In this document: in pieces, positions 47,035 to 59,400 of the stretch
How positions within the stretch are numbered: the stretch's first letter is position 1
Layout of the letters: each line of letters opens with the position of its first letter
Assembly (NCBI RefSeq): GCF_000002235.5
Contig: NW_022145611.1
Span: 7,342,242 to 7,406,241 of the forward strand
DNA: 64,000 nucleotides
DNA from: Strongylocentrotus purpuratus
Lineage: Eukaryota > Echinodermata > Echinoidea > Camarodonta > Strongylocentrotidae
Direction: 5' to 3'
The notes under the pieces: generated by a model
Seen by the model: the letters and a program-made list of their open reading frames with translations, nothing else
Databases searched by the model: none
What the model was told of the DNA's origin: nothing
Position numbers and translations under genes: made by a program

Positions 47035-50000
47035 GTAGTATTCTTCCTCATGTGATTTTATGTTTGGCATACTGATTACTGTAAAAACCTAAAAACATCC
47101 ATTGTGATTTATCCAGGATATATCTCTGGAGACAAAGATGTATATTTGTTGAATTATGAGCTCAGTGATGATCACATTTAATACACGTTCAAGCTTTGAA
47201 GTCTGATCGTGTGTTGATTCAAGCAATTTCTCTCTCTCCGTCTCCCTGGGGCAGGTCTTCCTTATGATTGCAATCCTTGGTGCCAGTGAACTCGAAGCTA
47301 GTCAGAAAACACATCAAAACAAATTGCTGGGACTATTGCACATTGAATTAGAATTCCCTGTACATGCGGATGCCATCATGTTGTTAAGGGGGGATAGAGG
47401 AAAGATGAGGGGACGGTGCGATGCGCGCCTACGGAACCCGCCGATGTGCGTTGATCAATTAACCAGCTCCATGTAAAACCATGTATAACGTGAGCTGAAA
47501 ACCACAACAAATTAGAGCGATAATCTGGTTAGTTAATTGCAAGAATGGTCTTAGCAGAGAAGATGTTTGTTTGCCGTCCTTGTTGATGATGTATAATGTA
47601 GCACTGATGAGGCATGACTAAAGTCCCATTCACACAAGAAAACCTATACCGCTAGTAATTAGTCTGTACTCTAATCAATGTCTTATATTAGGCAACATCA
47701 TATCTTTAAAGATGGAGATTTGAGCATTGTTTCAAATGACAACTCTTTTAAGTGTGTCAATCACTTATAATAACAATAATTTGAGTACAGTTAGAATTTA
47801 TAAAATCAACATTTCAAGAAAACTTCACCTGACATTCTATGTGCTAACAGATAAAGGAGTATTAAGGAAATACAGAAGAACATAAAACTGCTCGCACGTA
47901 ACCCAGGTCGGACTCGGTTTCATGCGGGCTCTTGTTTAAGCAAGTGCGTACTGGTACGTCAAGTAGTCTTACTCGCAAGTTTGTTAGTTGAGGGTGTAAT
48001 TTACCTTGCAAAATCTCTCTACAGATGCAATGTTTGAAGTTCATATATTTGACTTCAGTAGTGTGACATGGAACTATACTGACATACAAAATATTATTAT
48101 TTTGTTGGTAATTGGTACGCTTTAACTCTTCATTCACTATGGATCAAAAACTGTGACTGCCTCATATTTAGGAGTTTTGTGGTAAGCTGTGTGTGTGACA
48201 AAACTAGACTGTGACAGTCTAGTGTCTCTTCCATTAGTCAACCTAAGCAAGGAAAGAGTTAACAATTTTGGTCCATTACAAATTTCCTCGTGTGTGAAAG
48301 GGGCTGAAGGAGATGGGCCATCATGATGTAAACATGATGATGTGATGCAGCAGAATCATTAGGGACATTCAGAGGAGCTGTTTTTTACGCCAATCTGTGG
48401 TACAAACATCAATGACATTTCGATTAGATTATGCTTGGTAATTGTACATGTTGTTGTGGATGGTGTCACCATTATGGGGGGAGGGGGGGGCAGGGTCATG
48501 TATACTGGGGTAAGGGGGTGGGGGTAGGGGGAGAGTTTCGTTGTGGCATCAGGCTTGTCAGTCATGGAAGATATTATTGATTATTTATCAAATGTGTAAA
48601 CATCTGTAATTAATTATCTGAATGTTATTTTCAGTTAATATAATTTGCATAATTTAATTTGATATATGTATTTCTGTAATAATAATATGCTTCACTCTCA
48701 AAAAATGCACAGGAGGAAAATGCATTGCATGAGTGGAGGTGCTTAAAGAGCTCTTTAAATTATGATAGTGTATGAAGACATTTGAGAAAATAAGAAAAAT
48801 TTGAAGAACTGCATAAACCGAGTTTGTAGTGTACATAAACGTAATACTGGTTGCGTAATACACACAAGATGACCAAATTGAAAAAAATCAGAAGAGGGCG
48901 ATTATCAAACAGAAATTCATTTTATTTCTCATTTTTTTGGATGGTTTCACATAATTGATAGAACTATCTCATTCTACGATGTATCTTGCCAATGATAACT
49001 AGCCCTCCTTATTCTGAGAATCGTTGTCTATTCATGGAAAACATAAAACAAATATCTTTAAACGAAAACACATTTAGACATTGATTCAGTTTAAGTTGCA
49101 CTCTCGTTCTTCAGTGATAGAGAATTCATTGTAAAAAAATTTGAGCTGTGCGTGTGAACATTGGGGAGCAAGCAAGGCACAGATAGAGGCAAAAACGAGC
49201 ACCGCTTGCTGTGTATGCATGCATCCATGCACCCTGTCAATCCAGGCATCCATCCAGTTAGCCTGCATGATTCAGCCTGCCTCTCCGTACCAGGCTGCCG
49301 AGGATCTTCCTGTTTACAACAGTCTGCCAAAGTAGAGGCTATTTTAAGAACCCAGATGCTGAGTAATTGTACTATTTGAACAGTTAAGCACATCCTCCCT
49401 TGTCGTCCACACGCTCTATCCCTCGTTCTCTCTCTCCTTATGAACATAATTGTGGCCTTGGTATACCCAGGTTGTACATTTGAATTCTCTTCACTATTTT
49501 GTTTGTCTTAATTTCTTTTCTATCTGCAGTATAAAAACGTATAACGGCATTCTTGTTTATTATGATATCACGATCTCCAGCTCTTTCATTATGTCTATCT
49601 TGATATAATGTCATGATTTTATCTTTGGTATTTCTTTTATATCTCTCTTAGTGATTTTTATGATTTATTGTTGATATGCTACAATTTGTATTTTCTTCTT
49701 TATATAAATTTTTCCTCAATTTTTCTTACTTTATCTCTCTCTCCCTCTCTCTCTCTCTCTGTCTCTCTCTGTCTCTCTCTGTTGCTCTCTGTCTCTGTCT
49801 CTCTCTCTCCCCCTATCTCCCTCTCTCCCCCTATCTCCCTCTCTCTCTCTCTCCCTGCGTCTTTCTCCAATGTTTAACCAATTACGAAACAAGATGAGAT
49901 CTTGGCATGCTACATAATTTAAAATAGAGGCTTCCATTTCCTTGCACATGCACACTCTCAATGAATGATGCAGTGCCAAAACCAAATTTGTTTACAGTTT

Positions 50001-53000
50001 TCAACTCTCATCGAAAGGTAATTACTCAACTCTGTAATGCCTGAGAGAGCTTAAGGCCACTCCATCCTAAACACCTCTCACCTATATTTGTAGTTTTATG
50101 ACATGCAGGAGGAATATGCCACAAGCATCAATCTCTTGACTATAATTATTTCAATAGCAATTTGATCGTGGTAGAACAACAGATAGGGAAACTTTCTATT
50201 TAAAAGTCCATGGCATTTTGGTGACCTGGGAATACAAGGGTTCAGCCAATTTGATATCTAGTACATACTATCAAATCAATTTGAGTGAAATATTTAGGGA
50301 AATGCAATTGTATGGTGGTAGAAATTCACAGAGAGCTATTTAAGGGTCACATAAATTCAGTGATCCGGCATTTCCTCCAGTGACAATCGCTATGGCCTTA
50401 ATTCCTCAAAGGTATGGGGTTAGGGTAAGGCTTGTAATTAGGTTTCAAGTAAGGTTTAGGGTTAAGGTTAGTCTTGGGTCTAAGGTTGAAGTTACGAATT
50501 TTGTTTATGTATGAAACTGTGAAAACAGGGAGGAATTGTCACAGTTAGCCTGTGCCAAACAACAATTAATGCAAATGCTTTAAAATCTGTCTTTTGATTA
50601 TATTTATGATAGCCTAGCACATTTATCTGTAGATGAGTTGTTTACACTGGTATTGTTTTGCATTCATGGGAATGCTCAAAGTATGATCTTACTGATGTGA
50701 AGATACCAAGACTGTTCTTTAAAGCCCCACTGCACTACTTATAGCTACTTGCGCCCTCTATGTAGCAAACAATGCCTAATGGGTGACCGCTGGTCCCTCA
50801 TGATCCCCTTTTAATTGAGAGCTGATTTGATGAGATAACCACCTGTCAGTGATCACGCTGGGTGGTCTAATCCCTCATGGCCAAACTAGTGCAGGCTGGC
50901 TTTAAGTCATCCGTACGGCCATGGAAAGATGGTGCACATATCGCTGTTAAGAGCCAGAAGGGCGTTAAATCTGTGTTAAAGTATATGAGTTAACGATCCT
51001 CTGGCTCCAAATAGACGTGATGCTTGTGTGAATGCACCCTGGGACCCGTTTAACAAAACTTGTCGTCAGTGACAAATGACAGTCTTTGTTATAAGCTACT
51101 GAAATCCTTGCTTCTGATTGGTTATCAGCAGACTTGTCACTGATTTTCCCATTTGTCATTGAAAAAAGGCTTTGTGAAACGGGTCCCCTGATGATCTTAT
51201 GTGGATATGAATGTACTGGGACTGTAGTGGAGGGCTATTGGAATGGCCTTAGACTGGAACGGTTCTCATTCACCATCGCAAATCTTACGACTTACGACTG
51301 CTCTAAAAGACTACATTTACAAAGGATACTCTGAGAGTGACCCTTGAGTTGTATATTCTACTTGTTCCCTTTCCTTGATACTTGCCTCATTGTCTGTCTC
51401 ATGTTTAAGTTATGAACAAGTCAAGGTTTTGCAAGTAACTTAAGGAAGATGGCCTTATCAATTGGTAATATCTGTTGGCTATTCTCAAAGTTCTGCCTCT
51501 CTACTGACCAAGCAGAGTGAATCAGTTTCTAGAGATGGCCAACTTTGTGACATTGTTCATTTTGCCTAGAATCTTTATGGTGTAAACAGGGTGTTGCTCA
51601 GCCCTGCAGACAGGGCAACTAGTGAATCAGCTCCCAGAGATGGCCAACTTCGTGACATCGTTCACTTTGCTAATCTTTATGATGTGAACAGGGTTAGGCT
51701 CAGCCCTGCAGACGAGGCAACTAGTGAATCAGCTCCCAGAGATGGCCAACTTTGTGACATCGTTCACAAACGCTGATCTTTATAATGTGAACAGGGTTAT
51801 ATACTCAGCCCTGCAGACAGGGCAACTAGTGAATCAGCTTCCACGGATGGCCAACCTTAGGACACTGTTCACAAATGCTAATCTTTATGATGTGAAGAGG
51901 GTTATTGCTCAGCCCTGCAGACAGGGCAACTAGTGAATCAGCTCCCAGAGATGAGGGACAAGATCTTCCTGTTTACTACATTCTGTCTGCCTCCAGTCTC
52001 ACGTTTCCCCTCCTCAATCTCCTTCCCATTTCTACCCAAAGTTCCCTCGACCTGGCCTTGCGAATTGCGGGTACCCATTGGCATGGAGGGAAACGCAGTA
52101 GATGGTGACTGAAAGTAACTTGATTGTAATCTACCAATGACTGTCGTGCTACAGTTAGATGCTAGTAATTGCTCAAGACAACAATCTTCTCGGTTATTGA
52201 CAATGGTACGCTAATTTCCAAAGCACGAAGAGCATTAGTAGCTCCTTCATACATTCAGATTCAGACCTGTAGGGCCCACAAGCAGTACATACATGTTCAT
52301 GTACCCCATTATAGGTCATTGACAAGCATTTCTTAATTTCAAAAGAGTTTACAGTTTTGTTACAATGGAGTTATGAGTGTATATCTTTTGTAATCCCTGT
52401 CATTAAAGAAGCATTCAATTTGAATAAACAATCACTATATAGATACTCTCAACTTTTTGATTAGCATAATTATTTACCATTGTTTCTTGAAGATATCAAG
52501 AGTGAAGATTGAAGAATCTACGGCTTCCGGGTTTCAAAAGTCACTTGTCTAGATGCATTTATCAGATATACCTCTGTGACTTCATTGAAAGATTAAATTC
52601 AAAGACTTTTTTTGTCTTGACATGACATTACAAGCCATTGTCAATGCTCATCAACGTATACCTGTCAAGTCGCAGTGGTGCAATTAACCTTTTGTCATGA
52701 CATCTCCTACATGTAAGTCATACCCTTGCATAAACAAAAAAAAACTTGTGTAATTATTCTACCTGTCGGAGTTTCTCAAATTGCAAGTGGAACAAGAAGT
52801 GCATTAAATCCATCCTCTGAAGTCTACACGATGACATTCATTGAAGGCTACACGATGACATTCTCTGAAGTCTACAAGTTGACATTCACTCTACAAATAT
52901 GTAAATTAAGGCACTGCCTCATGTCTTTGTTGTCATTATCTTTAGGCCTCCTACAGATCTACTATCCCTTTTTTCCACAAGGTCTAGGTATGGAATAGCT

Positions 53001-56000
53001 AAAGATGTTTTTTTCTTCATTCACAAAAGTTCTTCTAAAATTGTTAGATATATATCCTTTGGGTATTTGGAGAATTTTACATTGTTCCAGAGCTTCCCTT
53101 TTTTCCTTTAAATAAGCTTTCCAGAGCTTAACCTTAAAGCCTCACTGCACAGCTACATGTACTTGCGCCCTCTATCTAGCAAACAGCGGATAATTGGTGA
53201 CCATTGGTCCCCCATATTCCCCTTTTTGTTATGTTAATTGAGAGCTGATTTGACGAGATAACCACCTGTCAGTGACCATGCAGGGAGGTCTAATCCCTCC
53301 TGGCCAAACTAGTGCAGAGGAGCTTTAACAGTTGATGGTGTGAAAGATATGATATACCAGAGTATTGTTTGTTTGTTTGTTTTTGTATGTTTGTATATCA
53401 TCTTCGCTGTTCCCACTTGGACACTGATGAAGTGAAGGGGATACTGCCAAGGGGGGCAATATCTGTGGTTCGGGAGGAAGAAGAAGTGCCCCCACCTGTC
53501 GGGCATCCTTCGCATTACTCACCCATCAATGGAGCTCTTCCAATGTGCCAAGTCATGAATATAGCATGTTCTATTAATCTCTATTTATGAGGCATGATGC
53601 AGCATTTTTTCCTGAAACAGTCTTGACTTGTTTTTCCCCCATCTCATGTATTAATTCATATCCATTACTGAAAGTTTGAGTGGAGGTGATGGATAGAGCA
53701 ATCGAGACAGGCTTTCAAGGGATTTTTTTTTTTTTTTTTTTTTTTGTGGGGGGGGGGGGGGGGGGGTTACTAGGTATTGGTAGGAATTTTTGTGTGTGTG
53801 AACTCACCACGTCCAATAATTCTCATTTTGAAGAACATTGTAGACTTAGTATTGACAATGATACAGATAGAGTGGAAATTGTGCCAAGAGATTTCATGTT
53901 GTATTGTAACTATAGTCCCATGTCCATATCTGTGTCAGTGTTTATATGATTTCTGAACATTATGGTATACAGTAATAACCTTCTTCTTCTTTTTTTTTTT
54001 TTTTTTTTTTTTTACTTCATGAAAACAAATTCTGTTCGGTTGTACTTTCAGAAATTCAACACATTAAAAAGCAATTTAACATGTGCTGGATTAATTTCAT
54101 TTAAAAAAAGTTGTTGATTATTGATTAGATTGATTTATGTTACATTATTTAATTACTATGTCAGTTCAAATGGAACTGCACAGTTAATATTGCTTACCTT
54201 TAATACAATCTGTATTGTACTTTGCCAATTAGATTGATATTTTGATCATGCAGAAGCAAATTAGAGAGAAAGGAAATAGAGCACAATTTTCGTTGGTAGG
54301 TTATTTATTTGTAATTTATATATAATTATATTCCCAAATTTAATCACAGTGTGAAATGTGAATTGAATTCTACAGTAGCACACACTCTCTCTTATGTTGG
54401 TGCTGTACATGTAGGTACAAAGCAATCATTTTTATCATCCCACATGTTGTGACACTTGTGTATGAAAAACATAAAAGGTGAACAAGCTTGTTTTTATTAA
54501 AATGCTATCGAAATAAAAATACATGTTATGACTGTCAATAAATAGATTTCTGCTATGTAATGCTGGCTTCAGTTTAGCAAACAAAACCTCTCTTGTTTTG
54601 CCCACAAGGCATTGACAGAAGTAATCTGTGTTCTGTGTGTATGAATTATCATCGGTTACAAAACACCCGAGTTGTTTACAAAGATGAAGCTAGCAGCATT
54701 GCATATCAATTCATTATGTCAACTGCGCTATGCAGTGAGAGTGTGTCTGCAAATACCCTGGAGGTCCGTCCCTGTTATAGCACACGGCCATTCGTCTTGT
54801 AAGAGGGGCTGTTCTCATTGATGTTTTGGCATAACATTTGACTTAATTGCTGCCTTGCATAAGCGCTCATTCTTTGAAATTATGTATAGTGCCGTCTTTC
54901 TTTGGGAGAAAAATGAATTGATTTAGCCATCTGGGAAATTTCAGGGTCTCAATTCAGCATTCGGCTCTGAGCTTGCTTGCATAAGATATATTTTATGACT
55001 ACAATTTATGTAACTTTGTATCTTGTATTTCATTTTGTAAATTACTAGTTGTGTCTATATATGGTATAAGAATTTCTTTCTGTAATATCTACCTCTGTGT
55101 GTGTGTGTGTGTGTGTGTAAACTGAAATAAAAGGCCTAACAGGTACCTCAATTTGAAGCTGATTTACAATGAATCCATGCACCTTGTGAAGTATGCAGAA
55201 AATTGAGAAATACCCAATAAGACTCTCAAGCTTTATTGATTCTCAGAAATATAACAACTAGAAATATGTTCCAAGTGTTTTCCTAAATATCTTGCTTTCT
55301 TTCTTGCGTATATATGCAATTTCATATTTTTGTATTGTGTTTACTCACTTTATTTGTAAGAAAGGATATTGACTTCACAAGAGTTTAGGTAACAAACATT
55401 TTCCAACAAGAACAAAATCAGACAAAAGATAGTGAATGATTTTTTGAAAGGTGTAATCACTATATGTTCGTGAACTGTAAATTGGCTGAATCGGCAGTGT
55501 GACTGTGACAAAGTGCCCGACAACTTTCCCATTTGTTCCAACTAAACAAATGACTAAAATTTAATTCTCTCGCTATCCGTAACATATTTTGAGTAGTGTC
55601 CCCAGGGAGAAGGCTTTGTAGGAGAAAAACAGAAATTAATGATATTTTTTTACACAACAAACAGGATCCGCGACTATGTCACAATCCACTGACCAAACTA
55701 CCAATTTTTGCATAGACTTGGTGATCTCATAATTTAAACAGTCATAACTTACTTATTATTTATCACTATTTTTTTTCAAACTTTTGCCTTTCTTATTACT
55801 CATATTTTTCTGCTTTCATACAAATGAACTTAATACTACAAGGGCTGTATTCTGTATATGGGTCAGTTTACAAGGCAAAAGTTGTGCATGTCGGTGCTAC
55901 CTGTAAGGGCCCAGATGTTTACAGAACCCCAGTTTTTTGTCTTCAAGGGAAGTGAACTTGTCCTCCTGGTGACCTCTGCACCTGACGTTTCAGAGTTCAA

Positions 56001-56455
56001 CGGGGAGACACTGTGTAAGCAATGACATCATTGGCATGTAGGGTCCAGCGGGGAGAGAGACAGACAAACGGAGATACAGACAGGTGGGGTGAGGGAGAGA
56101 GAGAGAGAGAGAGGGGAGGGGGGAGAGGGAGTAAAAAAAAGAATGTGAGATAGAGGGATGGATGGAGAGAAAGAAATGTGAAGAAAGAGTTGGGAGAGAG
56201 AGAGAAAGAAAGAGCATGATGGAGAGAAGGAGAGAAAAACTGGCATACATATATAAAGATTGACGAAGGTAGACTGAATGAGAAAGACACTTTATTTTTT
56301 TTACACATGCAGATTTTTAAAAAAGTTGGCCTATATAACAGAAAAGTAGGGAGATTGACAGAAAAATGGATGAGATTGAAATTGACACTTAGCACAGGAC
56401 ATATAGAGGCAAAAAGAGATACAGAATAGGAATGAGAAAGATATAGAATGAAAAA

Positions 56456-56496
<41 letters not shown>

Positions 56497-59400
56497 ATGG
56501 AGGGGGGAAGGAAGAAAGAAGTACAGATACAAGGTGACCTAGTACTTGAGAGTGAGATCGAGGTAAAAAGGAGGAAGAAGGATTTGGGCACAACTGAGTG
56601 CAGAATAAATAAAAAATAACCCGAAGGAATGTCCAGAAGAAGAAAAAAGGTGAACCAATACTGACGTACACAGATGTGATATGAGAAAATATGTTTTTAC
56701 AGCATTTATGCTATAGTGCAATAATGCAGATAGTCATAATGATAAGAGTTAAAGGCCGACTCTGTTGTAATGTTTTTCCTCAAATTTAAGCTGTTAAATA
56801 TGTTCACAATATCTTACCAATTTATTGAAAATTGTATTCCTAGATTTCTATTCCTACATTTTTTTTTTGTCTCTTATAAAATTTGATGTCATTTGCAATT
56901 TATTGTTTTATGAAGGCTTTCTCCCAACAAGAAAAGAAATTATTATTATTACTTTTTTTTAATCAAACTTTTGAAAGGATGTTTTGAGAAATCAATATGC
57001 CGATAAGTGGGTATAGAAAGCAAGATTACATGGGCGGTGAACCTTATGAAATTTCTTTGAAATTACTCTTCAAGTTATGACAATCTTATTTACAGGAGTT
57101 ATTAGTGCCATGTAAAACCATGGTACAAAACGATAGACTGACATGTACTTCTTTAGTTTTGAAGATGTCTTTGATTATAAAGAAATTTTCAAATACCGGT
57201 AGACAAATAAAGCTATTCTTCTTATTGAAAATCTACAAATATTTTATTTCTCCAGTTCTCATTGCGAACTGTTTGCAAAACTTCAGGGATGTGTATACTT
57301 GCAGACTGAGAAACATTTATCAACAATTAAATGACCTTTTTCAAATCCATTTCAAAAATATCAATTAGTACCCCTTAGATTAACAAATTTAATTTACAAA
57401 AAAGCTGCAAGTACCAAAGCAAAATTATTTTATTGTTCCATCAAGGTTCTTGTTTTGTTATGTAAAATTGGATTAACGTGGATTTTCAATTATACAAAAA
57501 AACTTCATCGGAAGGCATATGAATATTGTGTATTGAACTGAAGCCATATTGTCAATTTGGTTCGGCAGGGATTTCTTTATTCTGTATTTTGTGTGTTTTT
57601 TATTTTTTTTTTAAATAAGGAAAATGCTTACGTCATAATTACATGGGAGCTGTATAATCAGACAAGCAATCTCTGAAACCATTTTTGTGAACCAGATGTT
57701 ATCGTCGATTGTTGTTTTTTTCTCATATTTTCCACCCTACAATGTATATGAAACAAAAGCATCTGGTTATTTCCTCAAAGTTTACAGTAAATAACAATAT
57801 ATTCTGTACTTTTTAATTTTATTTTGTGCCATCTCAGTTTAAGATGGAGTTAAGACTAAAAACTACAAAAGATATAAATTATAATTTGCAATTTTGCATT
57901 TATTTCATGTTATGTGTAGTGTGTCATGTGACTGATGTTTTTCTCCTTTTCTAATCATTTTTGTGCCTTTCCATATAATTGGTTTGTTTGTGGTTATGAA
58001 ACTCATCAATCAGAGTAATTAACTTTCCTGTTATCAGTCCATCAGTGCAGCTTGTTTTTACACTTTTGAAATGATGTGCACAAATATTTGTGCTATGCAG
58101 AACTAGGTTAAGGTTTGCCGAAAGAGGGTGGGTTTTAATGGAAACGTGTTATCTTTTGGAATAAAGTGGTTTGTCTTTGGACGAAAATAAATATAGTTTC
58201 CCATTTATATGCTAATTAGGATTTTGAAACTAGTATTGATTTGAAAATGATACGGCAACTGAATCGCAGTCCTCATGACTTTTGCAAGATAATGTTTGTT
58301 TGTTATTTATTTTCCACGAAAAACACATTTCATCAAAAGGTAGTAGGGATAAAAATCACATCTTTGTGAGTGTAGTGTTTAGCATATCTTCAGAGATGAC
58401 AGTGGAATAAACTAAAGTTACTTTTACTCTTCATCTCTAGGGGGCTTATAGTAATCACTTACGTCAATGAAAGTTTTTGTGTGTACAATCACTTCCTCAC
58501 GTTGAATAATGAATTCTCCCCCCCCCCCCCCTCCCTCTTCTCTCTTGGAGAAAATGCATTTATTTGATCAGTTCCTGTTGATAAAATTACTTCACAGTTA
58601 CGAGGAAATGAACGTTGATTCTGCATTTCGAAACAATTCCATTTTTCATTTATGTAAGGGTGATTCTATGCATAAAGGTATTTATTTCCTGGAATACCGT
58701 ACCGTTACTAATAAAGTGCTGTATATAAAGAACAAAAACGCTGGGGAAAGAGAGATAGAGAGAGGTAGAGAGTGAGAGAATGAGAGGATTAAACGAAGCC
58801 AAAAAGATGTCCATGACATGTATTGCTCAACTGCAAACTGGCTGTACAAATGATTAACGTAAACAAAAGTTGCTTAATACAGAGTTCCCCAAAATTATGG
58901 GCCCTGTTTCATAAACCTTGTTATCAGTAGGGGCATTTACACTGTCATCCAAACTGTCATCCAAACACGCCAAAAAATGCCAAACCGCGATGTTACCAAG
59001 GGCAACTACGCTTTACCGGCAGAAATGCCAATTCCAAAACATTCCAAATCGAAGTGTGATCTTTTGGCATTTTTTGGCGTGTTTTGGCGTGTTTGGCAAG
59101 TATAAATGCTCGCAGTTGTAACATCGCGAAGTTAGGTGACGTAACTTCAGGAGCGGAGCTAGATGTCGTCCTTAAAGAAAATGATAGAACGATATATACA
59201 AAGAATAACATCAGAGAAGGTGATAGAAGGAAGAAACAAATAATAACATAAGTAAACACAGAAAGAGGGAGTGATAGAATGATAAAAAACAAAGAATAAC
59301 ATAAGAGAAGGTGATAGAAGGAAGAAACAAAGAATAAAATAAGGAAACACAGAAAGAGGGAGTGATAGAATGATAAAAAACAAAGAATAACATAAGAGAA

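Noticed and set aside
51500-51957. Repeat protein gene from the 104-bp minisatellite
   Set aside because: Unit lengths of 102-105 bp shift the frame and stops interrupt it. No splice sites fit the units.
55997-56671. 224-codon minus-strand open frame
   Set aside because: Ser/Leu/Phe-rich, driven by GA tracts on the plus strand. No domain and no splice signals of note.
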